Positions 42,208 through 51,700 of a DNA stretch of 64,000 nt are shown piece by piece. Location of the stretch: assembly GCA_015039315.1 (NCBI GenBank), contig WIDE01000031.1, positions 272,066 through 336,065 on the forward strand, given 5' to 3'. How positions within the stretch are numbered: position 1 is the first letter of the stretch; each line of letters begins with the position of its first letter. The translations under genes were made by a program, and so were the position numbers. The DNA is from Clavulina sp. PMI_390 (taxonomy: Eukaryota > Basidiomycota > Agaricomycetes > Cantharellales > Hydnaceae). The notes below the pieces were generated by a model. That model was not told the DNA's origin. It worked only from the letters and a program-made list of their open reading frames with translations, and searched no databases.

Positions 42208-43929
42208 ATGAATTCCATGGAGGACTCATCCCACATCATGCACAGTGATATTGAGCCCCAACTCAAAAGTGCATCTATTCACAACTCGCTCCAACCCTTC
42301 ATGAATCTCCCCACTGAGATAATATCTTCCATTTTTCTGTTCGCGTCCTCGCGTCGAGATGACCCAGAGTATCCAGCGATACTCAAGGGCTACAAAGATG
42401 TTCTTCTTCGTGAAGCACTTCCATCGTGTTCCTTCGTCTCGCTGAACCTTCTTTGCAAACAAGCAAGACAGATCGCTCTTAATTCGCCCCGCTGCTGGAA
42501 GGATGTCCTTATGTTTATTAAAAACAACCAAGTCATGAATACTCCCAGCTCTCTCGTGCACCGACTCCATCGCTCAAAAGAAGCCCCCATGAATCTTTTC
42601 TTCCACACTATATATCCCAACTCTCTCGGGGCACCTCGGGAGAGTGTATCCACTACAGCGGATCAAGTGATCAATATACAGACTCTAGAACTTCTGGGCC
42701 CACATGTTCATCGATGTCAACATATCACATTTTATATCCCTGATATTTATTTGGACTATCATCCTGGCCATATTAGTAGGATCCTGCACTCCTTCTCATG
42801 GACTTACCCATCCCTCAGACATCTCACCGTCCTCGATCACGCATTCGTTGAAGGAAACTTGCCCTACTCGTTTGACTGGGACCAGTTCTCTTCTCACGTC
42901 GACCAGACCACCATTACATGCGTTGAGCTAAAGTTTCGCTCCTTCTCTGGAGACGTGCTCACGACGGGCAACTTGATTGCTCCCCTGGGAGTGACCCATT
43001 TGCAAGTTAGTCGTGGATATAGTCCCAATGACGTGATGGACTTCCTGCGCCGAGCTACCCGTCTTGAGAACCTGGACTGGGACGGATACAACCCACGTGA
43101 ATCCCCAGATATGTGGGCAGAGGACCACACGGCATTGCCTACTATTCTCCCCAATCTCCTCTCGCTTCGCCTTCGGACCCAAGCTCGGCACCCAGGTTCG
43201 TGCGGGCTCGTTGCTCCAAAATGTGAAGAACTGTATATGCATGAGCTTCGACGACTGTGGAGCAAACCGCCCCCAGTTTTCAAACCGTACTGGGATAGCC
43301 TGGAGTTTCCTCGACTCGGACGCTTTTCTATATCGCGCCCTGACTCGAATGGTAGAGTTGATAACGACGTGGTCTGGGATAACGTGAGAAACTTCCTGGA
43401 TCGCCACCCAACCCTTCAAGACGTCTTCGTCTATGCTCCCTACAGAGATGACTCCCAGGACCCCGGCTGGAGCTGGGTCTTCTCCTACCTGACAAAATCA
43501 CCACAGTCCCAGCAAGCAACCGCCTCCTCGTCGGGTCCGAATTCCCACCCGTTCATGCAGCCTTCTTCAAATATCAACTCCCTGCCCAATCTTCGCAACT
43601 TGTGGTTTGAGATCAAACCAAGACCATGGAGAGACAAATTCTGGAGCATGCTGATCGTCTTTATCAAAGCGATCCTTCTTTTTCGACCAGACGTGACCAT
43701 TCATCTATGGCCTCACGAACCCCTCTTTGCTATTCCTATTAGCGCTAGTGACAAAAAGGAAGGCAATCTGAGCCCCTTCCCTCCTGATTTAGACTTGCTC
43801 GCAGCTGAGTTTGGTTCTCAGAGAGAAGGAGTGGCTTCTGGTGTCACTGGACGGTTGAAGCTGCTTTCTTCGCGCGAGATGGTTGTGTGGCCAAAAGCCT
43901 GGGGATTCCTGTACCCTTACGCTGGATAG
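42208..43929 (+). CDS. F-box/LRR-like protein, family III
   Basis: Single exon, 573 residues, the founder-type layout for this family in the window. F-box first half FMNLPTEIISSIFLFASSR, then a 25-30 residue insertion, then PSCSFVSLNLLCKQARQIALNSPRCW. Body landmarks: RLHRSKEAPMNLFFHT, LELLGPHVHRCQHITFY, a VTHLQVSRGYSPNDVMDFLR leucine-rich unit, HPGSCGLVAPKCEELYMHEL and LPNLRNLWFEI. It ends with GRLKLLSSREMVVWPKAWGF. It is larger than families I and II by about 120 residues. Its downstream flank is duplicated after the 51701 locus. Confidence 0.86.
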   Translation: MNSMEDSSHIMHSDIEPQLKSASIHNSLQPFMNLPTEIISSIFLFASSRRDDPEYPAILKGYKDVLLREALPSCSFVSLNLLCKQARQIALNSPRCWKDVLMFIKNNQVMNTPSSLVHRLHRSKEAPMNLFFHTIYPNSLGAPRESVSTTADQVINIQTLELLGPHVHRCQHITFYIPDIYLDYHPGHISRILHSFSWTYPSLRHLTVLDHAFVEGNLPYSFDWDQFSSHVDQTTITCVELKFRSFSGDVLTTGNLIAPLGVTHLQVSRGYSPNDVMDFLRRATRLENLDWDGYNPRESPDMWAEDHTALPTILPNLLSLRLRTQARHPGSCGLVAPKCEELYMHELRRLWSKPPPVFKPYWDSLEFPRLGRFSISRPDSNGRVDNDVVWDNVRNFLDRHPTLQDVFVYAPYRDDSQDPGWSWVFSYLTKSPQSQQATASSSGPNSHPFMQPSSNINSLPNLRNLWFEIKPRPWRDKFWSMLIVFIKAILLFRPDVTIHLWPHEPLFAIPISASDKKEGNLSPFPPDLDLLAAEFGSQREGVASGVTGRLKLLSSREMVVWPKAWGFLYPYAG

Positions 43930-44410
43930 CCAAATATTCCAGGGATCGAAGGTTCTATGGTAACCAGAATTCGAAAATGACAAAAATACAGAATCTTTGA
44001 CATATTTGGGCTGATTTCTTGCGAGGTTACTGGCTGGTTTTCCCCATTAGTGATCTCGAAAAGCGTGGTGTAATCGGCGATTCGGGAGATAGAGGGTGTA
44101 GACTTGGACTTCTAACACGTCGCAACTTAATTGTAAGCTGAATCTGGTTTGACGCTGGCACCAAACAGAGCAGGACAGAATAAGACTTGACTCGACCAAG
44201 ATTAGATACCTTCTCGTTCGACTAAGAGCGGTTTTTGCGCCTCGAGATCCATTCCAATGTCAGCGAGTCGTAAGTCAAACCGTGAAAGACGTACCAAACT
44301 TTTGTATGTTCTCTCTCACTTTCTAGAGGTGTACCGTTGCGCTACTCTCGACCCCTAACAAAAATGTCAGACCTGAGGTAACGCATGGTGATGCTGAAAC
44401 GAGACTCAAA
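43930..44410. other. Intergenic region, duplicated at 53447-53769
   Basis: 481 nt between two family III genes. Similar blocks occur downstream of the 51701 locus: TTGGGCTGATTTCTTGCG versus TTGGTCAGAGTTCTTGCG, GTGTAGACTTGGA versus GTGTGGACTTGGA, and a shared GCTGAAT(C/T)TGGTTT(G/A)ACGCTGG block. An ATTCCAATG with an open frame at about 44255 parallels the start of the 53770 gene but is not in a continuous frame with the F-box here. Confidence 0.65.
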
Positions 44411-46078
44411 ATGCCATCCCTCCACAACTCCCTCCAGCCAATCATGAACCTCCAAACCAATATATTGTCTTACATTTGCCTGCTTGCATCATCCCGCGTG
44501 GATGACTGGTACTACCCAGCGACGCTGAGAGAGATATCCCCTGAGGAAGATCGTTCTCTCCATGATATCCTGCCATCGCGTTCCTTTGCTTCATTTAACC
44601 TCCTATGCAAGCGGGCGAGAGAAATAGCGTTGGCATCTCCTCGCTGCTGGGAAGATGTTCTGGTGGTTATTCAAGATAACCATGTGATTAATGGCCCTAG
44701 TTTACTTGAGCAACGACTTGCTCGCTCCAAATCCTCCCCCTTAAACCTTTTCCTCTGCATCAAATATCCGAAAAACAACTCCGCTTCTCACCAAAGGAGT
44801 GCAAAGACCACAGTGGATCAACCGAATAGGAAAACAGCCTTCGAACTTCTCACTCCACACGTTCGTCGGTTCCAACATATCACCATTTATAATCCTGGAA
44901 ATTACCGGAGGTATCACCCTGTGGATACCGGCGAATTCCTTGACCTATTGTCATGCTCCTATCCCTCTCTCAATCAGCTCACTATCATCGATCATACATC
45001 CTCTACGCGAAGATCTTCGCGTCAATTTGACTGGTATCACTTTTGGGCAATTGGCTATAAACCCAATCTTGCGTGTGTCGAGCTCGCATTCTCCGCGCAC
45101 TCTGGAGTGTTCACTACCCCTAGAAGCTTGATCGCTCCTCCAGGAGTGAGGCGTCTACGGCTCCAATGGGGGTATAGCTATTGTGATGTTATTGCGTTTC
45201 TACGCCAATCTCCCCAACTGGAGCATTTTGACTGGGACTCCTTCGTTCCAGAAGAACATTTTCAAATGGAGAGGTCAATGATGGATAGATCCAAGTCTAC
45301 CGTGCTTCCCAGCCTCCTTTCGCTCCGCCTTCGCAGGTCGGCTCCGCATCCTGGGGCCTTCATGCTCGTTGCCCCAAAATGCGAAGAACTCTATCTGCAC
45401 GAGGTGAAGGATTTGTGGGATGAAGGGCCTATTTCTTCCCGTTGGAATAGGTTAACTCTCCCTCAACTCAAGCGCTTTTCTGTATCCCGCCCCACGTCAG
45501 ATGGAAGTGTTGGAGACGATTTACTCTGGGACGGTATGGGGGGATTCCTTAATCGCCATCAAAACCTTGAGGATTTCATTTGCTATGCTCCTCCTGAGAA
45601 TCCTTTTGATGACAATCACTGGCGATGGCCCATGGCTCACGTGGCGTATTCGTTGGGTCCAGAGCGCCAGGCTCCGCTGCTCCCCGACCTTAATGGCACC
45701 ATAGCTGGCCCACTCCCTAAACTGCGTACTATATGGTTTGAAGTCGACTCGAATAACTGGTCCAGCGACCTTTGGCCCTGCTTGAAAGACTTCATCAGAG
45801 CCATGCTTCTTTCGCGGCCAAGGCTCATCGTCAATCTTAGAGCATGGCCCATTACAGGCTACAAAGAGGCTGGATATTACGCGGGTAATGGAAGGTGGAT
45901 ATTCTACCCTTCCTATATTGAAGCGTTGGCAAACGAGATTAATCAGCCTAGAGAGAAAAGAGAGGGGATGGGGGCAGACAGTAGCGGAAGACTAAACCTC
46001 CTCTCTGCGGATCAGGCGATGACGTGGCCAGAAGCTTGGGGATGCATCATACCTCACACGGCCAGCCACATATCTTGA
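44411..46078 (+). CDS. F-box/LRR-like protein, family III
   Basis: Single exon, 555 residues from ATG 44411 (MPSLHNSLQPIMNLQTNIL). The first F-box half is degenerate: LPTE, conserved in the other members, reads LQTN. The second half PSRSFASFNLLCKRAREIALASPRCW is normal. Body: RLARSKSSPLNLFLCI, LLTPHVRRFQHITIYNPG, VRRLRLQWGYSYCDVIAFLR, HPGAFMLVAPKCEELYLHEV, LPKLRTIWFEV. Tail: GRLNLLSADQAMTWPEAWG. Its closest relative is the 53770 gene, including both flanks. Confidence 0.84.
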   Translation: MPSLHNSLQPIMNLQTNILSYICLLASSRVDDWYYPATLREISPEEDRSLHDILPSRSFASFNLLCKRAREIALASPRCWEDVLVVIQDNHVINGPSLLEQRLARSKSSPLNLFLCIKYPKNNSASHQRSAKTTVDQPNRKTAFELLTPHVRRFQHITIYNPGNYRRYHPVDTGEFLDLLSCSYPSLNQLTIIDHTSSTRRSSRQFDWYHFWAIGYKPNLACVELAFSAHSGVFTTPRSLIAPPGVRRLRLQWGYSYCDVIAFLRQSPQLEHFDWDSFVPEEHFQMERSMMDRSKSTVLPSLLSLRLRRSAPHPGAFMLVAPKCEELYLHEVKDLWDEGPISSRWNRLTLPQLKRFSVSRPTSDGSVGDDLLWDGMGGFLNRHQNLEDFICYAPPENPFDDNHWRWPMAHVAYSLGPERQAPLLPDLNGTIAGPLPKLRTIWFEVDSNNWSSDLWPCLKDFIRAMLLSRPRLIVNLRAWPITGYKEAGYYAGNGRWIFYPSYIEALANEINQPREKREGMGADSSGRLNLLSADQAMTWPEAWGCIIPHTASHIS

Positions 46079-46141
46079 ATGGCACCTATGATTTCCGTCC
46101 TGACGTTCTGTTTCCCATATGATTTGTTTGAGGTGAATGGC

Positions 46142-46330
46142 TGTTTGAGCTTGAAAGTAACCAGCCCAGTGTTGCATACAAATAATATTCATTTGTTAAT
46201 TTTATCTAGCAGACCGTAATACTGTCGTAGTCACAAGGATTATCATTGGATTCGTGTCTAGTGCTCGATCTGCGCGGGGAATCAAATTTGGGAGAGGTCA
46301 TTAACTCATAAAAAAATATCGTTCGCCTTT
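46142..46330 (+). repeat. 3'-flank repeat of F-box gene (second copy about 55634-55815)
   Basis: Landmarks in both copies: TGTTTGAGCTTGA, CAAATAATATT, ATGAATCG/GGATTCGTG then CTGTCTAG/GTGTCTAG, and GGGAGAGGTCATTA versus GGGAGGTCATTA. The shared flank extends the duplication that contains the 44411 and 53770 genes on the 3' side. Confidence 0.7.
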
Positions 46331-47034
46331 AGGGTATATCCTAGACCAGCTCTTAAGCTTCCCTAAGAGGCAAATAGTCGACGATGCTTGACGGACAGAG
46401 CGTTGTAGGTTGTGGTGGCCATTAGCGCAGAGAAAGAGCCAGAGCTAGTCTTACTAGACAGCCGAAGCTGCTCCCTTCGATGGCGTGGCCAAAAGCCCAT
46501 GGATTGCTTCCGATGGATAGCAACGCGGCGTAAACAGGTCGACTGAATACTTATGTTGCAGCTCGCGCCTTTCCTTTCTCCACGCTCAGGGAGAAGCGAA
46601 CGGAAACTAGATCCAGCGAAGTCGGAGTCCGCGCAGCCAATAATCGACTTCCACACGGCTTTTTCCGTGTGGAAACATCAGAAATCGTTATTTTTGTTAT
46701 GAATGCTACCTAATTATGACGTGAATCTAGAAGGACCCAACAGTTGAGAAGGCGACTAACACAAATGCATAGCGGACAGAGGGCTGTCACGGTCACAGAA
46801 GGGAACAAAAAACCATGACACGCACTCAGCAGTGAATCGCATCAGTCTACTATCAAAGCTTAGACCGACTATCTGGAGATAACAGAATTGCATTTTCTCG
46901 CGTTGAAAAAATATGCTAGTAAACCATCCGAACAATGCACCAAACCTGTACGTTGTGCCACATTCTCGTTTCTCGCTCTCGACCACAAGCAATCCTCAAA
47001 CTCTCACCGCCATAGCCTCAAAAACTCTCATCAA
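46331..47034 (+). pseudogene. Spacer with C-terminal relic of a family III F-box gene
   Basis: At about 46463-46520 the plus strand reads PKLLPSMAWPKAHGLL, a clear match to the family III tail (GRLKLLSSxxMxWPKAWGF), followed by a stop. The preceding 80 nt may belong to the same relic, but no earlier part of the gene is recognisable. The rest of the spacer is probably the promoter of the 47035 locus. Confidence 0.65.
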
Positions 47035-48758
47035 ATGAGGCATATTAGTGGAAATGCTGAATTTGGAGCAGAATTCCTCCACAACTCGTTGCAACCCATT
47101 ATGAGCCTCCCTGCTGAACTTCTGTCGTCTATCTTCCAACTGGCTTCATCACGTTCTGACAACTCGGACTACCCAATGATCCTCATAGATGATGAAGACG
47201 AAGAAGATAGATATCCTCTATGAGGTCCTCCCATCACGTTCCTTTATGTCATTGAACCTTCTATGCAAACAGGCGAGACACATCGCTTTAGCCTCACCAC
47301 ATTGCTGGAAGGATTTCCTTGTAATCATCAGAGACAATAAAGTCGTCAACTCTCCCGATATACTTGAAGAGCAACTCAATCGCTCCAAGAACGTTCCTAT
47401 GAATCTCTCCTTCTACACCACGTATCCTAGACTTATTGAGGCCCATACTGACGAGGAGGAATCGCCATCAATAAAGGACCAAATCACTGGCAGACAGACC
47501 CTGGAGCTCCTCGGTCCACATATTCATCGATGTCAACACTTGACATTCTATAGCCCTGGAGCTTTTTTGGGCTATACCCCCATCCACACTAGCAAAATTG
47601 TGTGTGGGCTCCTTCTCATGGTCATATCCTTCCCTACAACGCCTCACTGTTATGGATTACACATACATGGAGGCAGATTTGCCATATCAGTTCGACTGGG
47701 ACCAGTTCTCAGCACACAGTGACCAAACCAGCATCGCATGCGTCGAATTGATGTTCGTCATGTTTTCTGGAGACATAGTCACCTCAGGAAATTTGATTGC
47801 TCCTCAAACAGCAAGGCTCCTACGCATTGGCCTTGGATATGGTCCTCATGATGTAGTTGACTTCCTGAGACAAGCCCCCGAACTTGAGCACGTAGACTGG
47901 GATTTACATCACCCTCATGGGTCCACCGAAACACTATACGATGGCGACGCAGCTGGAACCTCATCCACAATACTACCCAACCTCCTCTCCCTCCGCCTTC
48001 GCTCCTCGACCCCACATCCTGGTTCGTTTAGGCTCGTTTCACCCAGGTGCCAGGAGCTATATATGCATGAGAATACAAACCTCTGGAAGGAGTCCCACAC
48101 GAATTTTCAATCATATTGGAACAACCTCTTGTTCCCTCAACTCAAGCGCTTCTCACTACAGCGCCCGGATGATGGTCATGTCGAAGATAGCATCGTCTGG
48201 GCTCCCATAGGGGGTTTTCTTGATCGTCATCCCGACCTCGAGGTTCTGATCGTTTATGCTCCTTATGGGTGGAACTCTGAGGATAACAACTGGCGCTGGG
48301 CTTTATCTTACCTCGCGGGTCCATCTCAGATGCGACTCAAGCGAGCAGTAGCGTCTTCACGCGATCTAGACTCGTGCTCCCTGCCCTCGCACTCGAGTTC
48401 TGCTGTGAGATACCCTCTCCCAGGGCTTCGCACGCTTTGGTTCGAGATAAATGCAAAACGATGGGACAGCGAATGTTGGTCTGAGCTGACTGCATTAGTC
48501 AAGAACATCCTTCTTTCCAGGCCACACATCACTGTGAATTTTTGGGCAGTACCTGTTTCTTCACGCAATCGTGGTAGCGTTAGAGGGATGAGGAGGCAGG
48601 ACATTTTCCCTGCTGAACTCAAAGAATTAGCGGCCGAGTTCAATCCACTGGGAGCAGGGTTGGCGACAGGTGCCAGCGGACGCCTCAATCTCCTGTCGTC
48701 CTCGAACCTTTTCGCGTGGCCAGAGGCCTGGGGATGCACCAACCCGTACGAGAGCTAG
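47035..48758 (+). pseudogene. F-box/LRR family III, two +1 frameshifts
   Basis: Starting at ATG 47035 the frame encodes EFLHNSLQPIMSLPAELLSSI and stops at TGA 47221-47223. The second F-box half continues one frame over (EVLPSRSFMSLNLLCKQARHIALASPHCW). Near 47605 a GTGTGTGGG run shifts the frame again, and from there it is open to 48758, ending GRLNLLSSSNLFAWPEAWGC. Each shift fits a one-base insertion. Everything else is present and family-like (PHIHRCQHLTFYSPG, LLRIGLGYGPHDVVDFLR, HPGSFRLVSPRCQELYMHE). Short introns at these points are not evident. Confidence 0.85.
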
Positions 48759-49343
48759 CCTTGCTGAATGAATGGGCCATTTGATGGCAGTTCACCCTTC
48801 TCACCTCCTCGTTGCGTCCATGACTCTGATGGACTCAGGAGCCAAGAGGAGTAGCCAGCTGGAGATAGGGGGTGAAGGAACTATACGAAATAGTCAAAAT
48901 TTGGGTGTAGCAGTTTATGACTGAAACAAGTGCCTACTTGCTAGGTGGTTGAATCTTAACCAGATGGTAGGGCTCGCTCAGATGGTCATTTATTATCATT
49001 CCACTGTTTGTCGGATATCTATTTTGCACGACATATGACAGAGGTTCGGCGGCCCGAACCAAACTGTCATCGGGCAAGTGGAGTGTGACTGACTTGTCAC
49101 AGCGACACAGGCTTGTTGGCTTTGCCTTGCCCCCGTTGAAACTTCGGACCCCTCTTGCATGCATAGTTAGAGCCTATCGAAGATCCAAAACTCGGGCCTT
49201 CCTGCTACAGTGGTGGCAAAAAGGTTTCTCAGAGCCGCTTAACTGTTGCAGCGAACTAGTACGTTGAGCTGCAGTGTCTTGGTGCACACCTTCACAGGAC
49301 CCCCACACTGACACGAGTGATTAGGCCCAAGCGACTACAAGAT
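48759..49343. other. Intergenic region between family III loci
   Basis: 585 nt, no gene recognised. It contains the 3' flank of the pseudogene and the promoter of the 49344 gene. Confidence 0.5.
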
Positions 49344-51122
49344 ATGGAGAATGCGCTCGATGAGCAGCAATCTCATCAAACAGATGACACCTTGAAGCTC
49401 CTTTCACCCGGTGCTGACACCGAGTTTGATACAAGATCCCATCACAATTCAGCCCAACCCTTTCTGAAACTCCCTACTGAAATCCTATCTTCTATCTTAT
49501 TGCTCGCTTCGTCACGCCGAGATGATACAGACTACCCGATGCTGCTCAAAGACCCAGACGGCGACGAAGATAGCTATCTTTCCGAAGCACTCCCATCGCG
49601 CTCTTTCATCTCACTAAACCTCCTATGCAAGCGCGTGAGGCAAGTGGCTTTGGAGTCTCCCCGCTGCTGGAGTGACGTACTCGTGATTATCAAGAATAAC
49701 CAGGTCATCAATGCACCTACTGCCCTCGAGGACCGGCTTAACCGCTCGAAAGAAGTCCCTATGCACCTCTTTTTCTACACCCCATATCCTGACTCTCTAA
49801 ATAATCCCCAGGAAAGCGCTTTTTTCACAAAGGATCAGGTTGTCAATCCACAGACCCTGAAACTTCTCGGCGCGCACACTCATCGGTGTCAACATATCAC
49901 ATTTTATACCCCCTACGCTTATCTGATCTATCATCCTATCCATATCAGCAAAATTCTCCAGTCATTTTCATGGAATTTCCCCTCCCTCCGACGTCTCACT
50001 GTCCTCGATTACTCACATTTCGACGAAGACTTGCCCTACTCCTTCGACTGGCACCAGTTCTCACCCCATATCGACCAAACCACTATTTCATGCGTCGAGC
50101 TGATGTTCTGCGTCTTCTCTGGAGAAGTGGCCACAACAGGTGGCTTATTGGCTCCCCGAGGGGTGACCCGTTTACGACTTGAGCGTGGATACGATCCCCA
50201 TCAGGTGATTGAATTCATGCGCCAAACTACCCACCTCCAGCACTTGGACTGGGATGCATGCAATCCACATGAAGCCCCGGGGTTGTGGTCGGAAGATAGT
50301 GGAGAGAACAAAACTTTGCTGACCGTGCTGCCTGATCTCCTCTCGCTCCGCCTTCGGACTGAAGCTCGGCACCCAGGCTACTTTCGGCTCGTGGCGCCGA
50401 AGTGCGAAGAACTCTATCTCCACGAGGTTAGATATCTGTGGGACGAAATGCCTCCAGCATTTGAACGATATTGGGGAAACCTCACCCTTCCTCGCTTACA
50501 GTGCTTCTCGATATCGCGTCCCACCTCTTATGGGAATGCGAGCAATGACGAGATCTGGGCTGCTGTCAGGAGATTCCTAGATCGTCACCTCACACTTCAA
50601 GAAGTCTTCGTCTACGCTCCTCTTAGATACGATTCCCAGGACCTGACCTGGAACTGGATCCTGGATTACTTAACGGCATCACCGGAGCCTCAGCAGTCAA
50701 TGCCCTCTACATCCGATCCGAACTACCACCCCCACATGTCCTCCCATTCTAATATGACCTCAAGCTACCCCCTGCCCAATCTTCGTAATCTTTGGCTTGA
50801 AATCGATCGAAAACCATGGTCTAGCGATTTCTGGCAAGAGTTGATTGCCTCTGTGGATGCAGTCCTTCTTTCACGGCCATATTTGACCATTCATCTGTGG
50901 CCGTTGGACTCTCCTTTGAACAGTCCTGGACGCAATGATGGTGGTGAAGCGGAAGGAAGGCGGACCATCTTCCCTCCTAACCTAGAGGCGCTAGCTGGGT
51001 TTCGTCCAGTGGACGAGGGGGTGAGCTTAGGAGGGGCCAGCGGACGATTAGAGCTCCTTTCTTCTCCAAGATCGGTAAAGTGGCCAAAAGCCTGGGGGTT
51101 CCTACATCCTGATACCGGGTAA
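49344..51122 (+). CDS. F-box/LRR-like protein, family III
   Basis: Single exon, 592 residues from the ATG giving MENALDEQQSHQTDD; the open frame reaches 27 nt further, but only from a GTG. F-box: PFLKLPTEILSSILLLASSRRDD and PSRSFISLNLLCKRVRQVALESPRCW. Body: RLNRSKEVPMHLFFYT, LLGAHTHRCQHITFYTPYAY, VTRLRLERGYDPHQVIEFMR, HPGYFRLVAPKCEELYLHEV, LPNLRNLWLEI. Tail: GRLELLSSPRSVKWPKAWGF. It is intact and most similar to the 42208 gene. Confidence 0.86.
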   Translation: MENALDEQQSHQTDDTLKLLSPGADTEFDTRSHHNSAQPFLKLPTEILSSILLLASSRRDDTDYPMLLKDPDGDEDSYLSEALPSRSFISLNLLCKRVRQVALESPRCWSDVLVIIKNNQVINAPTALEDRLNRSKEVPMHLFFYTPYPDSLNNPQESAFFTKDQVVNPQTLKLLGAHTHRCQHITFYTPYAYLIYHPIHISKILQSFSWNFPSLRRLTVLDYSHFDEDLPYSFDWHQFSPHIDQTTISCVELMFCVFSGEVATTGGLLAPRGVTRLRLERGYDPHQVIEFMRQTTHLQHLDWDACNPHEAPGLWSEDSGENKTLLTVLPDLLSLRLRTEARHPGYFRLVAPKCEELYLHEVRYLWDEMPPAFERYWGNLTLPRLQCFSISRPTSYGNASNDEIWAAVRRFLDRHLTLQEVFVYAPLRYDSQDLTWNWILDYLTASPEPQQSMPSTSDPNYHPHMSSHSNMTSSYPLPNLRNLWLEIDRKPWSSDFWQELIASVDAVLLSRPYLTIHLWPLDSPLNSPGRNDGGEAEGRRTIFPPNLEALAGFRPVDEGVSLGGASGRLELLSSPRSVKWPKAWGFLHPDTG

Positions 51123-51700
51123 TCAGACATGGCAAACAAGTGCCTGCTACATTGCGGCTCCCCCTTCTAATCTCCCCGTGTAAAGAAGAGCAAAAAAGCA
51201 ACGGAGCCCGTATCCGGTGCGATCGAGGGCCGCACGACCAAGACAAGGCTCTCACTCTGCTTTTCCATGCTACCATATTCATAGAACGTGAAGAATAATC
51301 AATTACTACATTTAATAGTAACAGCGACCCGGACGTATCAACAGTTAAGTGAGGCAGCTGGTAGGTACAATTATTAGCCCACCGGTATGCCTCATACCGC
51401 AATTCCTCCATGCTGAATCTGAGTAACATCGCGAGACTGAGCGTTTCGGAACGGGAAGGTGTAGATTGTGACTGGCGGTAACAGCAGCTGCCCCGCTTGC
51501 GTCACAAGGTTACATCACACTGAAGACGAGTGGCCCACCTGTGTCTCCTCTCAAAGAGGTGAGTAGAGATTGATATAGATTCTAAAAAAGGGAGGAGTGC
51601 GACAAATTGTATTCTCACCTGTGCTCTCCTCCCTCATGAACGCGCGCCGTCTTGGTGCTGACAACCCGCGACAAGCGTTAGGTCTGGAGGGTCGCATCAG
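51123..51700. other. Intergenic region between family III loci
   Basis: 578 nt with no recognisable gene or relic; short open frames only. Confidence 0.5.
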
